NCBI GenBank assembly: GCA_035544215.1
Contig: DATKHY010000007.1
Location: 372,001-436,000 of the forward strand
Origin: Candidatus Binatia bacterium
Lineage (GTDB): Bacteria; Vulcanimicrobiota; Vulcanimicrobiia; Vulcanimicrobiales; Vulcanimicrobiaceae
Length of the DNA stretch: 64,000 bases
Reading direction: 5' to 3'
This document shows, one piece after another, positions 1 through 9,176 of the stretch (positions are counted from its first letter, which is position 1; the number at the start of each line of letters is the position of its first letter). The notes under the pieces were generated by a model. It had not been told where the DNA came from. It worked only from the letters and a program-made list of their open reading frames with translations, and searched no databases. The position numbers were made by a program, and so were the translations under genes.

Positions 1-1362
1 CTGCGCGAGTCGGGGCGCGACGGCAATCGGATCGACTTTGCCGTCACACCGCTCAACATGCTCGTCGACTCGCCGCTCGACATGGGGCGCTACGCCAAAA
101 AATGGAACCTCTGGCAAGACGGCCCCGCCTTCGTGCAGCTCGACGCGTTCGCGGACTACCCGCAAGACCTCGACATCGGTTCTAGCCTGCTGCACGCGTA
201 TCAGCGCATGCCCGCCGAGGCCTTTGCTATGTACGGCTCGCGGCACTTCGCCGACTACCACGCGCTGCTCACGCTGAGCGAATCAGTCGGCTTTCAGGGG
301 ATCGAGCATCACCAGTCCAGCGACAACCGCGCCGGTGACGATTTTTTGACGGATCCCGACCAGTCGCTCTCTGCCGGCGACCTGATCACCCACGAGTTTT
401 CGCACTCGTGGAACGGAAAGTATCGCCGGCCGGCCGACCTGACGACGCCGAACTTCCAGGTGCCGCAGCTCACGGATTTGCTCTGGGTGTACGAGGGCAT
501 GAACCAATACCTCGGCGACGTGCTCTCATTCCGCTGCGGAATCCGCGAGCCGAAGCTGTATCCGGAGTATCTCGCGACGGTCTATGCCTCGATGGACTAC
601 GAAACCGGACGCGCCACGACGCCGCTGATCGATCTGACGACTGGTGCGCCGTACTACTATGAGGCCCGCGGCGCGTATCCGGCGATACGCCGCAACGCCA
701 ACGACTTCTACACCGAGGGCGAACTGGTCTGGCTCGACGTGGACACCATCATCCGCGAGCGCGCGCACGGCGCGCGCTCGCTCGACACGTTCCTGCATCG
801 CTTCACGGAGCCGGCGGTCACCGGACCGATCGTCTTAACGTACACTCGCGCACAGGTCGAGAGCCTGCTGAACGAAGTCGAGCCCTACGATTGGCACCAC
901 TTCTTCGAGCGTTACGTTTACCACCCGAGCCCGCATCCGCCGAACGATGAGCTGGCCCGGGCCGGCTGGCGAATCGTGTACACTCAAAAGCCCAACGAGT
1001 TCATCACCGCGGAGCAGTCCGACGACCACGGGATAACGGGCTGGTATTCGTACGGGGCGGATCTCAACGCCGAAGGAGCCGTACGCGACGTGCGCGAGAA
1101 CTCGGCGGCGTGGCGGGCCGGTCTCGCGCCCGGCATGCACATCCTCGCGGTCGATGGACAGCAGTTCTCGGAAGAGGTCCTTGGGTACGCATTACGCCGC
1201 GCGCAGCACTCCAACACCCCGATCTCGCTGATCACGAGGCAAAACGGCTGGTACCAGACCCTCTCACTCAACTACCAGGAGGGGGTCCGCTACCCGCACC
1301 TGGAGCGCGTCGCCGGCTCGCCGGACATGCTGGCCGAGATCGTCGCCCCCCACGCAAAGTAG
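1..1362 (+). CDS. M61-family (glycyl aminopeptidase-like) metallopeptidase with PDZ domain, 5' end outside window
   Basis: The reading frame is open from the first base, so the N-terminus lies outside the window; 453 residues are visible. The zinc motif HEFSH, followed by SWNGKYRRP, lies near residue 132, and the likely third ligand is in WVYEGMNQYLGD about 30 residues later. The upstream stretch EHHQSSDNR is typical of M61 peptidases. The last ~110 residues look like a PDZ domain, as in M61 aminopeptidases, which release N-terminal Gly or Ala residues. The family is often periplasmic, but any signal peptide would be outside the window. The family call rests on motifs. Confidence 0.88.
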   Translation: MRESGRDGNRIDFAVTPLNMLVDSPLDMGRYAKKWNLWQDGPAFVQLDAFADYPQDLDIGSSLLHAYQRMPAEAFAMYGSRHFADYHALLTLSESVGFQGIEHHQSSDNRAGDDFLTDPDQSLSAGDLITHEFSHSWNGKYRRPADLTTPNFQVPQLTDLLWVYEGMNQYLGDVLSFRCGIREPKLYPEYLATVYASMDYETGRATTPLIDLTTGAPYYYEARGAYPAIRRNANDFYTEGELVWLDVDTIIRERAHGARSLDTFLHRFTEPAVTGPIVLTYTRAQVESLLNEVEPYDWHHFFERYVYHPSPHPPNDELARAGWRIVYTQKPNEFITAEQSDDHGITGWYSYGADLNAEGAVRDVRENSAAWRAGLAPGMHILAVDGQQFSEEVLGYALRRAQHSNTPISLITRQNGWYQTLSLNYQEGVRYPHLERVAGSPDMLAEIVAPHAK

Positions 1363-1407
1363 CTGGGCGGCCGACCGTCGAATTGCAAAACTACGGAGGT
1401 ATTCCCT

Positions 1408-1848
1408 ATGCTTCTGACTCGATCGATTTTCACGTCACTCGCGCTCGCCGTCGCGCTGACCGCGGCCGGGACGGCCTCGGCGCCGATCATCGTGACGCCC
1501 GACACGGCGAAGTGGCAACCGGTGCCGCAGTTCAAGGGATGGGAGATGGCGATCGTCGTCGGCAATCCCGCGAAAGCGGATGCCTACTACGCGTACCTGC
1601 TCAAAGCGCCGTCCGGCGGCATGGCGCCGCCGCACTATCACGGCATGACGGAGAACGTCACGGTCCTGAGCGGCGAGCTGATGGTCGGACTCGGCGACAA
1701 GATGGACACTTCCAAGATGAAGCCGCTTGGGCCGGGCAGCGTCGTCTCGATTCCGGCCGGCGTTCACCATTACGCGGTGACGAAGGGCGAGACGGTGCTG
1801 GAGATCAGCGGCATCGGTCCCGATACGACGACGCTGCTCCACCACTAG
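1408..1848 (+). CDS. Secreted cupin-domain protein
   Basis: This 146-residue protein starts with an N-terminal signal peptide, roughly residues 1-24, ending near TASA. A GGAGGT ribosome site lies about 8 nt before the ATG. The cupin motifs are PPHYHGMTENVTVLSGEL, with paired His and Glu metal ligands, and later PGSVVSIPAGVHHYA. It is one small beta-barrel with a metal site. The substrate cannot be read from sequence; such proteins include sugar or aromatic isomerases and binding proteins. It follows the M61 gene by 45 nt on the same strand and may be co-transcribed with it. Confidence 0.8.
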   Translation: MLLTRSIFTSLALAVALTAAGTASAPIIVTPDTAKWQPVPQFKGWEMAIVVGNPAKADAYYAYLLKAPSGGMAPPHYHGMTENVTVLSGELMVGLGDKMDTSKMKPLGPGSVVSIPAGVHHYAVTKGETVLEISGIGPDTTTLLHH

Positions 1849-1852
1849 CGTC

Positions 1853-2196
1853 GTGCGGGCGCGCAGCGCCCTCATCGCCGCAAGCATTGCGCTGAGCGGC
1901 TGCGTTAGCGCGCCCACGGCGTTCCCGTTGCCGGCGAACGGCAGCGCCGCCCAAGCCGTGCACGGCATCCTACTCACCGTTCGGCCGGCGCCATCCGTCT
2001 CTCGGTAATGACGCGATCGGAGACCGTCGAGCAGGTCTCGGCGTTCTGTTCGTTCGGTGCGCGCTACGTCGGATGGTACGCGTGGGACGACAGCGGTTTC
2101 GAATCGCGCACGCGCACGCCGAACAACTCGGATGCGATCGCCGATGGGATGATCGCGGGGGCCGCGGCGCGCCGCGCGATTTGGAACCCGCGTTAG
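1853..2196 (+). pseudogene. Probable broken small lipoprotein gene (two short frames)
   Basis: A GTG at 1853 opens a 51-codon frame whose product begins like a lipoprotein (ALIAASIALSGC). It ends at TAA 2006-2008, where an ATG overlaps the stop and opens a second 62-residue frame containing VSAFCSFGARYVGWYAWDD. The first frame looks like a signal peptide with no mature domain, and the second like a mature domain with no signal. One frameshifted gene is therefore the simplest reading. Two overlapping, coupled small genes are possible. I recognise no family. Confidence 0.4.
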
Positions 2197-2657
2197 TGAT
2201 GAAACGCCGGCAGCGCCGGCTTGAGGATCATGAGGACGAACGCGACGACCGGAAGCGCGAGCGCGATAAATCCCCATAGATCCCAGGACTTCGAGAGCCG
2301 CTCGTACTCCGCGAGGCTGCCAGCGTGTGCAGCGACCGAGAGCTTTCGCTGCGTGCGGGACAGCGGCCCAAAGGCCAGGCCCGATAGAATGAAGGCGATC
2401 AGTCCCCATAACAGCCAGCCCGTCCCGAGGATTGAAATGCCGCCGACGAATGCCGCAGCGAAGCCGCCGATCAACAACATGAGAATGCCCGGGATCGTAA
2501 AAACGCGATCCGCCGCGATGATGGCGTCGATCGTGAAGGCCATGATGGCCGCGTTGCCGCTGCGGTCCGACACGCGCTTCCAAAACACGCCGACGGTGAT
2601 GTTACCGAGGAAGAGCACGACGCCCGCGACGTGAATCAGCTTGAGGACCAGATACAT
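2193..2657 (-). CDS. DUF2269-type integral membrane protein
   Basis: The product has 154 residues and about four hydrophobic segments. It starts MYLVLKLIHVAGVVLFLGN, the beginning typical of DUF2269 proteins, and carries the expected polar loop AHAGSLAEYERLSKSWD before the last helix. The cellular role is unknown. It lies 13 nt downstream of the DUF4239 gene on the same strand, so the two probably form an operon. Confidence 0.75.
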   Translation of the reverse strand: MYLVLKLIHVAGVVLFLGNITVGVFWKRVSDRSGNAAIMAFTIDAIIAADRVFTIPGILMLLIGGFAAAFVGGISILGTGWLLWGLIAFILSGLAFGPLSRTQRKLSVAAHAGSLAEYERLSKSWDLWGFIALALPVVAFVLMILKPALPAFHH

Positions 2658-2670
2658 TTTAGAGTCCTTT

Positions 2671-3402
2671 TCAGCGGTAGTCGAGCGCCCTCAAGATCTG
2701 CTCGGGGCTGATGCTGACGCTGCCGCAATACGGATACGCCAACTCGATCATCACCCAGAAGACGGCCCCGATCGCGAATGCGACGAGCAGGGTCAGCGCT
2801 ACGTGCGTGTCGCGCCGCTCCGGCATGGCGATCGCGAGGACGCCAAAGAGGGTCAGCGCCATAATGGATAGCGTGATCTTGAGCTCCGGCGGCGCCGTCG
2901 CATACGCGCCGTGCCAGCGCTCGGCGCGCATCTCTTCCATCGTCGTCAGTTGCTGGAAGAGATTGTTCGCGTATTCGGGCGCTCGCGGCTTGGCGACGCG
3001 TTCCAGTTTCTTCAGCAACGCCGTGACGCGCGGCTCGGGCGTTCCGCCGCACATCCGCGGCCAGGCTGCCGCCGTGGCCGAGATGTACGCTTTTAGCAGC
3101 GGCAACTGGGAGGGCGCGATGTCTCGCGAGGCGAGGCGAATTGCCCCCGTCTCGGTATCCAGGTTCGATTGCGCTCGCGCGAAGACGCCCCACAGCGTGA
3201 TGACGGTAAACGCGGACATCACGGCCACGAGCGCCCCGATGCAGGTGGCCCACGAGCTCACGACGGCCGGCCCGCAGGTCACGCCTCGGCTTCCGTACCA
3301 CCCGCGCGCGAGGAACGTGGCGGCGAGCGCGATCGCGCTCGACACGCCGAGCACCAATACGAACGTTACCCACGACGGAAGGTTAGTCAGCCAAAGGGAC
3401 AT
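2671..3402 (-). CDS. DUF4239-type membrane protein
   Basis: This 243-residue membrane protein has two N-terminal helices (from about residue 8 and residue 53), a soluble middle segment and two C-terminal helices. That is the layout of DUF4239, a family of unknown function sometimes compared with bestrophin channels. I chose the ATG at 3402 (MSLWLTNLPSWV) over a TTG 36 nt upstream because the paralogue at 8267 begins the same way (VLWLYDLPTWL). The two paralogues also share the C-terminal arrangement, including a run near the end resembling SIxPxxxxxxYxxL. Confidence 0.72.
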   Translation of the reverse strand: MSLWLTNLPSWVTFVLVLGVSSAIALAATFLARGWYGSRGVTCGPAVVSSWATCIGALVAVMSAFTVITLWGVFARAQSNLDTETGAIRLASRDIAPSQLPLLKAYISATAAAWPRMCGGTPEPRVTALLKKLERVAKPRAPEYANNLFQQLTTMEEMRAERWHGAYATAPPELKITLSIMALTLFGVLAIAMPERRDTHVALTLLVAFAIGAVFWVMIELAYPYCGSVSISPEQILRALDYR

Positions 3403-3469
3403 CGCAGGCTCGCCGTTTTCGGCAGAGGCCGGAGTCAACCTATCGCGGAAGACGGCTTCGCACTAAGTT

Positions 3470-4117
3470 ATGGTTCCAGCGTGGCTCAATGCGCTCTCGG
3501 TCGCGTCGCTTGTCGTAGCGGGGCTGTGCGCTGCACTCGTTGCGATCGACCTCGTGCGCTTGCCGCAACCCATGGCGATCATGAACTGGGTCTGGCCGAT
3601 CACCGCGCTCTATGGAGGTCCCGTCGCGCTGTGGATGTACGCGCGACTGGGCCGGCCCTCTTCGCGGGAGAAGGCGTTTTACGGGGGAGTTGCCGTGAGC
3701 GCTTCGCACTGCGGCGCGGGCTGCGTCCTCGGCGACGTCATCGCGGAGTTTGTGATCTTCTTCACTGGTCTGACCCTGTTCGGTTCGATGCTCCTGACCG
3801 AGTTCGTCGGCGACTACATCCTGGCGTACGTGTTCGGGATCGCGTTTCAGTACTTCGCGATCGTCCCGATGCGGCATCTGTCATTCGGCGAAGGCCTGCG
3901 CGCTGCGATCAAGGCCGACACACTGTCGCTGACGGCGTTCGAGATTGGCCTGTTCGGATGGATGGCCGTGTCGTATTTCGTGCTGTTTCAGCCGCACCTC
4001 ATGCCGACTCAGCCCACGTTCTGGTTTATGATGCAGATCGGCATGATCCTAGGCTTCATCACGTCCTATCCGGCGAACTGGCTCTTGATCCGAACCGGGA
4101 TCAAAGAGGTGATGTAG
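3470..4117 (+). CDS. DUF4396-type membrane protein
   Basis: The 215-residue product has about six hydrophobic segments. The segment ASHCGAGCVLGDVIAEF carries the His/Cys pattern characteristic of DUF4396, a family often found near copper or heavy-metal genes. The Cys/His cluster inside the membrane could bind a metal; that is inference from composition. The gene is divergent from the DUF4239/DUF2269 pair with 67 nt between start codons, so 3403-3469 must hold at least one promoter. Confidence 0.75.
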   Translation: MVPAWLNALSVASLVVAGLCAALVAIDLVRLPQPMAIMNWVWPITALYGGPVALWMYARLGRPSSREKAFYGGVAVSASHCGAGCVLGDVIAEFVIFFTGLTLFGSMLLTEFVGDYILAYVFGIAFQYFAIVPMRHLSFGEGLRAAIKADTLSLTAFEIGLFGWMAVSYFVLFQPHLMPTQPTFWFMMQIGMILGFITSYPANWLLIRTGIKEVM

Positions 4118-4188
4118 CGCCGCGAACGTTTTCGTACGCGGCCCCCTGTACCATCAGGGAAACAGCGAACCTTTTCAGGAGAGCAGCA

Positions 4189-4383
4189 ATGCCAGGTACC
4201 ACGATATTCCGGCTCCGCCGGCCGATGTTCCACGCCGTCGTCGACTTCGCCGGCGTCACGCCAGAGCCCAGCGAAGGCTCATCGCCGTGCAATGAGGGCG
4301 AGCCAACCCGTTCGCAGAGTCTGCCTACGGAATTGAGGCACGTCAATGGGCGCCTGTTCCCGGGTTGGGGTCCTGAAATCTAG
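4189..4383 (+). CDS. Possible small protein, 64 residues
   Basis: A short frame follows an AGGAG ribosome site and ends 4 nt inside the convergent gene on the other strand. The product MPGTTIFRLRRPMFH... has no domain I recognise and no signal peptide. The ribosome site is the only positive evidence. Without it this would be a gene-free 260-nt stretch. Confidence 0.3.
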   Translation: MPGTTIFRLRRPMFHAVVDFAGVTPEPSEGSSPCNEGEPTRSQSLPTELRHVNGRLFPGWGPEI

Positions 4384-5126
4384 AGGCCCCCAGGAAGCGG
4401 TTTGCTGGTCAAATGGGCGTAGCGCGCTTGCGTTCCGTTCTGCGCGCGCTGCTGTGCGATCGCGCTCTTCTGACGGGGTAGCTGACCGGCCAGCTGTCCC
4501 AATCCGGAGTTGAGCCCGGCGTTGATGCGCTGCCACTGCTGCTTCGGCACGAACGCGACACCGGGATACGCTGAGCGTACGTCCGGGACGGACGTGTTTT
4601 CGCTTTGCACCCTCCGAATTATTGAGACCAGCGAATCGACGTCGCCAAAGGCGTAGCCGTTGATGCTGGGCCCCGTTACGGCGAAAAATGCCTCCTGCGC
4701 ATGGTACAACTCAAATCCCGGATCGCCTATGCCGCCGAGCTTCTTCTGGTCGACCAACAGTGCGAATTGACGCCCCTTATACTGCGCCGTGTAAAACCAA
4801 TACGTCGCCTCATTGCGATAGCCGAGGTCGTAGAGACGAATCGCGGCAACGTAGGTTTCCGCAAAGTTGAGCTTCGCCCAATTTTTCTTCATTTGAAGGA
4901 TCGTGGCGACGAACTCACTCGAGTTCTTCGATGCCAGGCCCGCGCTGAATTCGCCAACCTTGATGACCGTGCCGGCCGAATTGTAATAGGGGGTGACGTA
5001 TCCGTCGATGAGCCCCGGATCCCCGGCGAACGCGGGCGCCGCGCACAGCCAGCCCACGACGATGGCGGAGGCTAAACGACCCGTGCGTTTCCGTACGGCG
5101 ACTCGGCTACCATGGCACATCATCAT
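4380..5126 (-). CDS. Secreted protein of unknown function
   Basis: The 248-residue protein begins MMMCHGSRVAVRKRTGRL, followed by a hydrophobic stretch ending APAFA-GD, a good signal peptide. The 5126 start was chosen because GAGG precedes it by about 8 nt; longer versions have no ribosome site. The mature part is mixed alpha (for example AETYVAAIRLYDLGYRNEATYWFYTAQYKGR, which resembles TPR or Sel1-type helices). I do not recognise a family. Its start codon is only 25 nt from the divergent propeller gene start at 5152. Confidence 0.6.
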   Translation of the reverse strand: MMMCHGSRVAVRKRTGRLASAIVVGWLCAAPAFAGDPGLIDGYVTPYYNSAGTVIKVGEFSAGLASKNSSEFVATILQMKKNWAKLNFAETYVAAIRLYDLGYRNEATYWFYTAQYKGRQFALLVDQKKLGGIGDPGFELYHAQEAFFAVTGPSINGYAFGDVDSLVSIIRRVQSENTSVPDVRSAYPGVAFVPKQQWQRINAGLNSGLGQLAGQLPRQKSAIAQQRAQNGTQARYAHLTSKPLPGGL

Positions 5127-5151
5127 CAAAAAACCTCGTAGGAGAAAATAC

Positions 5152-6116
5152 ATGTTCGCATCAACGTGCCGGCGTGCGCTGCCGGCGTTCGCCCTCGCGG
5201 CCCGGGGTAGCCGGGACCTGTCCGCGACCCGGTCGGAAGGTGCCTCCCGCTCCACACTCCGCTGATTTTTACGGCGAACCGCGACGGTGGGAGCGGAAGC
5301 GGCGGCCTTCTCGCATTCGAGCTTAGCGCCAACGGCAACGTCGCGCCGATTCGGAATATCTCCGGATCTAAGACCCAGTTAGGCAATCCCGACTCGCTTG
5401 CCTTCGATGCAAGCGGCAACATCTACACGGCCGACGACACCGGGGTTGAGGTCGACGTCTTCGGCTCGAAAGCAAACGGCGACGTTGCGCCTACGCGCAT
5501 CATCGGCGGCTCGAAAACGATAATAGGCGGCACGGAAGGCCTCTTCGTGGACCACTCCGGCGATCTCTGGGTCAGCAGCTACAGAGAGAACGAGATTACA
5601 GAATACGCGCCGGACGTGAAAGGCAACGTTGCCCCGATCAACGAGATTCGCGGCAGCAGCACTCAACTGAACGGTCCGTGCGGCATGGCGACGGACGCCA
5701 ACGGCGACCTTTTCGTCGCAAACGTGTATGGCAACTCGATCACCGTCTATGCCAAGGGTGCTAGGGGTAACACTACGCCGAAGGGCGTCATCGAGGGCGG
5801 CAACACCAACCTCTCGTGGCCGTTTGCCATCGCGTTCGATCCCAGTGGCCGGCTTCTCGTGGCGGAAGAGAATCCGGACGTGCTCGTCTTCGCGAGCGGC
5901 GCCATGGGTAACGTCGCGCCGGTCCAGAACATCACCTCGATTAAGGCCGCGGGCGGCGTGATGTCCGACAGCGCCGGTCATATCTACATCGCCGACACGA
6001 CCGGTAACTCGATCAAAGAGTTTGCCGGCGACGCCAATGGCGACGCAATGCCGCTTCGCACGATCTCGGGACCGAAGACGGGGTTAAAGACTCCGTACTA
6101 CCTCGGCTTGCAGTAG
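5152..6116 (+). pseudogene. NHL-type beta-propeller secreted protein, frame broken after the signal peptide
   Basis: AGGAG precedes an ATG at 5152 whose frame encodes a start (MFASTCRRALPAFALA) and stops at about 5264. The propeller blades (repeats such as GNVAPIRNISGSKTQL, GNVAPINEIRGSSTQL) continue in a different frame that has no start codon after the TAG at 5208. The break therefore lies in the GC-rich stretch 5190-5250. The remainder is intact to 6116 and gives about five NHL-like blades with the 'DANGDLFVAN' pattern. A sequencing error at one base would restore a single secreted propeller. Confidence 0.7.
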
Positions 6117-6124
6117 CGCGCGCG

Positions 6125-6166
6125 GGGGCTCGCGCTACGCTACGGTTGAAGCGCTGCGCGAGCCCC
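6125..6166. terminator. Strong hairpin between convergent genes
   Basis: An 11-bp GC stem (GGGGCTCGCGC at 6125-6135 with GCGCGAGCCCC at 6156-6166) encloses a 20-nt loop just after the propeller stop. There is no U-tract, so an intrinsic terminator is only probable. It separates the propeller gene from the convergent M29-like gene. Confidence 0.5.
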
Positions 6167-6211
6167 GCGGGTGATTATCGGTTTTCCGTCGACGGATACG
6201 GTGCTGCCGGG

Positions 6212-7141
6212 CTACGTGCCCAAGAAGCCGAAGGCAGAACCGTTCGTGCCCCCATAGCCTAGGTCGCCGCCCCAGCCGAAGCTGACGGAGCCGCCCGCGA
6301 AAGTAGCCAGCATCAAGCTTCCTGGGATGTCCTTGACCGCGTCGTTCACGCCGATATCAACGATCGAAAATGCGTCACGGCGGCGCTAAAGGTCGCAGTA
6401 AAGCCTTTGAGGTCGTCCTTACCCCAGAATGTGTTGTCGAAGACGATCTTACCGGTTGCGGTTCCCGGAACTGGGATGACGAATAGGTCGCCGGCGGGCA
6501 GGGCGGTGTAGCAGTTGACGCCGGCGCAATCGGCACCAATCGAGCCGGCGCTCACGATGAACCGCGTGCCCTTGACGCCGAAAGAAATGTCGGTCGGCGG
6601 GTTCGGAAAGATGCCGTTACCGACTTCGACGTAGCGCCGGTGCCCGCTCAAAAACAGCTGCAGGGCCGGCGCGCTGGCCTTGGACTGTGCGGCGAGCCGG
6701 TTTTGATCTGCAGCAGCGAAGAAATTGTAGTCTGGGTCCCCGCCGAAGTCGACGTTGATCTGCGTGTCGATCATTTTGTAAAGACCCAGCAACAACAACG
6801 GCGATTGTGAGCCGTATTTCGCCGGCACGTCGGAGTACATGCGCTGATTGTAGTTGTCGCTGGTGACCCAGGTCAGCGGGAACGCCCCCGCCGCTCTTAC
6901 CGCCACGGCCAGATCTTCGAGGAATGGAAAGTTGGGGGGATCGCTGGTCAGCAGAACGATCTGATCCTCCTGAACCTGCGCGACTTGCACGACGCTCTTC
7001 GCCACCGCGTTGAGATCCGCGCTCGACGGGTCGGCTCGCGCGCTCGGAGCGACCACAACCGTGACGAGAAGCCAAGAGACGAGCGCGAAGGCGCCCGGGC
7101 GGGGGCCAGGCCAAGCCGAGACCCCACTCGGGCGTACACAT
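6212..7141 (-). pseudogene. M29 (aminopeptidase T)-like protein, broken at both ends
   Basis: The long central frame (7056-6346) resembles M29 metallopeptidases: SDPPNFPFLEDLAVAVRAAG, the VPAKY segment, LPAGDLFVIPVPGTATGKIV, and VFDNTFWGKDD. The expected C-terminus (VDIGVNDAVKDIPGS ... GGTNGSAFGF) sits in another frame from about 6360 down to a TAG at 6212-6214. A signal peptide (AFALVSWLLVTVVVAPSARA) is in the central frame but lacks a start, while a start lies one frame away near 7140. Two or more indels, or assembly errors, must be assumed. It lies directly downstream of the lipoprotein gene at 7150. Confidence 0.6.
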
Positions 7142-7149
7142 CGGAGGGT

Positions 7150-7866
7150 TTAGAACTCCGAGAACTGGCTCTGGAAGAGCGCCGAACCCGATGCGGCCGC
7201 AGCGCCGTTTTCGAAGAAACAGTCGCCCCCGAACGACAGGCCGACGTCCTGTACCTTGGAGACCGCAGCGGCGAACTCGTTCGGAACCGTGTTGCCGACC
7301 TGCCCGTTCCAATCCGACCACTGGGTCGGATCGGAGAGCGGCGCCGTCAAAGTCATGGTCCCGTTTGCGAGAACGTATGATACGGGGTTAGACCACCAGA
7401 AGTTGGTATACGCGAAGCCCGGTGTGTCGAAATAGAAGCGGACCGCGGGCGGGTTGCCGCAGCCACCGCCGTTTTGAGTGACGAAGACGTCGGTAGCGCC
7501 GCTCACGGTGATCGTGTCCGTCAGGTTCTTTCCCGTCAGATCGCCGGTGAGCGACTTGTCACCGGTCGTCAGGAGAGCCGTGAATTGCGTCGAGTTAATG
7601 CTAAAACTAGCGACGCCGTTCGAGTAGTCGGCTCTTCGAGGGAAAAGACTCCTTCCGGATGGATTATAATCGTAGTACGTCCACGCGGACGATACGAGCG
7701 GGCCAATGTGTTTCGAAGGATTCCCGGCCATGGCGCGGCCGACGACCTTCTGCATCGGACCGACCGGGGCTAGATTCGCCGAACCGCCGCCGCTGCTGCT
7801 GCAGCCGGCGAGAACTGCGGCGACAGCGCCAACGCAAAAAGCCAACCGTATATTGGCAGTGTCCAT
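7150..7866 (-). CDS. Lipoprotein of unknown function
   Basis: The 238-residue product has a clear lipobox (AVAAVLAGC, Cys22) followed by a Gly/Ser linker. The mature domain is beta-rich with two CG-containing segments (NGGGCGNPPAVRFYF and SFGGDCFFENG) that could form a disulfide. I recognise no family. It is probably the first gene of a unit with the broken M29-like gene, whose start lies 9 nt after this stop codon. Confidence 0.62.
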   Translation of the reverse strand: MDTANIRLAFCVGAVAAVLAGCSSSGGGSANLAPVGPMQKVVGRAMAGNPSKHIGPLVSSAWTYYDYNPSGRSLFPRRADYSNGVASFSINSTQFTALLTTGDKSLTGDLTGKNLTDTITVSGATDVFVTQNGGGCGNPPAVRFYFDTPGFAYTNFWWSNPVSYVLANGTMTLTAPLSDPTQWSDWNGQVGNTVPNEFAAAVSKVQDVGLSFGGDCFFENGAAAASGSALFQSQFSEF

Positions 7867-8031
7867 ATTTACGCTCCCTACACTCTAAAGAGATAGCAAG
7901 CCGACGGCATGGTTCGGGGCGGCCCGGCGCGGGCCTGCCCTAGCACGTCTTTTCTATCCCTCGGTCGCACTTCGCGCAGGGGAAGCCGCGCTCGACGTTG
8001 CCGCCGCTCTTCCTCGGAAGAGGAACTTCTC

Positions 8032-8187
8032 ATGCGGCTTTCGCGCTCCCCGGCAACCGCCTACGAGCATCTGCACTCCGAGGAGTGCGAGCGCGAAAAC
8101 GCCCAGCTGCGCGCGAAGCTGCGCGAGCTCGGCGTGGCTACCCAGCGAGTCAAAGATTTTTTCTGGACGAATCGACACTGCGTATAA
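8032..8187 (+). CDS. Possible small coiled-coil protein, 51 residues
   Basis: An AGAGG ribosome site precedes the ATG. The product contains a heptad-like helix (EHLHSEECERENAQLRAKL) ending in RVKDFFWTNRHCV. It is too short to assign. The helical pattern and ribosome site suggest a real small protein, but no neighbour supports a role. Confidence 0.4.
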   Translation: MRLSRSPATAYEHLHSEECERENAQLRAKLRELGVATQRVKDFFWTNRHCV

Positions 8188-8266
8188 GCCCCGGTTTGAC
8201 GTTGCTTCCCGCGTGCGGGGGATCACCGGATTACGCCGGGAAATCGAAGTGTTCAGGAGGGCTATA

Positions 8267-9070
8267 GTGCTTTGGTTATACGACCTGCCAACTTGGCTCA
8301 TGGGCCTGATCATCGTCGGCGGCTTTACCTCTATCTCCGTTGCCGGCCTGTACGCATCGAGGCGCCTCGTAGGAGGAATAACCGGGCCTCGTCCGGGCCA
8401 TAATGAGGGCGTCGATGCGTACATCGCAGCGGCGGCGGTCTTCTACGGCCTCGTTGCGGGTCTCATTGCCGTCGCAGCGTGGCAGCAATTCGCGAGTTTC
8501 GACGATCAGGTAACGCAAGAAGCCGGCTCGGTTGCAACGCTATATCGGAGCGTTGCCACATATCCCGAGCCTTATCGGTCAAAATTGACTCAAGAGTTGC
8601 GCGCCTACACCCGGGCCGTTATTGACGGGTGGCCGCTCCTGCAGCACGGTGTTGTTCCGCCCGAGCCTGCCGCTTTATTGAACAAGTTTCAAGCGACGTT
8701 TTATTCCTTCGAGCCCAAAACTGAAGGTGAGCGAATCATCCACGCCTCGGCCGTTGACGAATTCGTCCGCATGATTGAGCTGCGGCGGTTACGCTTGCAC
8801 GACAAAGACGCAGGATTGCCTGCAGCCCTCTGGGCCGTCGTGATTCTCGGCGGAGTGCTGACGATGTTTCTCACCTACTTCCTCGGATTGGAGCGATTCA
8901 AAGTTCATGTCGTAATGACGACTGTTTCCGGCATCTTGGTGTCGCTTCTTATTTTCATGATCGCCGCCGTCGATCACCCATTCCGGGGCGAAGTCAGCAT
9001 TGGACCCGACGCGTTCCAGCTGACGTACGACCAGCTCGAGTCGCAACAGCTGACAACGAACCACCCCTGA
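8267..9070 (+). CDS. DUF4239-type membrane protein (second paralogue)
   Basis: The 267-residue protein starts at GTG 8267, eight nucleotides after a strong AGGAGG. It has two N-terminal helices, a soluble middle part (QEAGSVATLYRSVATYPEPY) and two C-terminal helices, ending with SIGPDAFQLTYDQLE. This is the same architecture as the gene at 2671-3402, with which it shares the start (V/M)LWLxDLPxW. The function of the family is not established. It stands alone, with no same-strand neighbour within 1 kb downstream. Confidence 0.72.
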   Translation: MLWLYDLPTWLMGLIIVGGFTSISVAGLYASRRLVGGITGPRPGHNEGVDAYIAAAAVFYGLVAGLIAVAAWQQFASFDDQVTQEAGSVATLYRSVATYPEPYRSKLTQELRAYTRAVIDGWPLLQHGVVPPEPAALLNKFQATFYSFEPKTEGERIIHASAVDEFVRMIELRRLRLHDKDAGLPAALWAVVILGGVLTMFLTYFLGLERFKVHVVMTTVSGILVSLLIFMIAAVDHPFRGEVSIGPDAFQLTYDQLESQQLTTNHP

Positions 9071-9176
9071 CCGTCCCTGGACCGAGGCAAAGCACCATAA
9101 AATAGGGCTTCGTCCGAACCATTTACGTCGTCGCAGGCAACGCCGGCCGTAACGCGGATTGCGACTCAGAGTTTGC

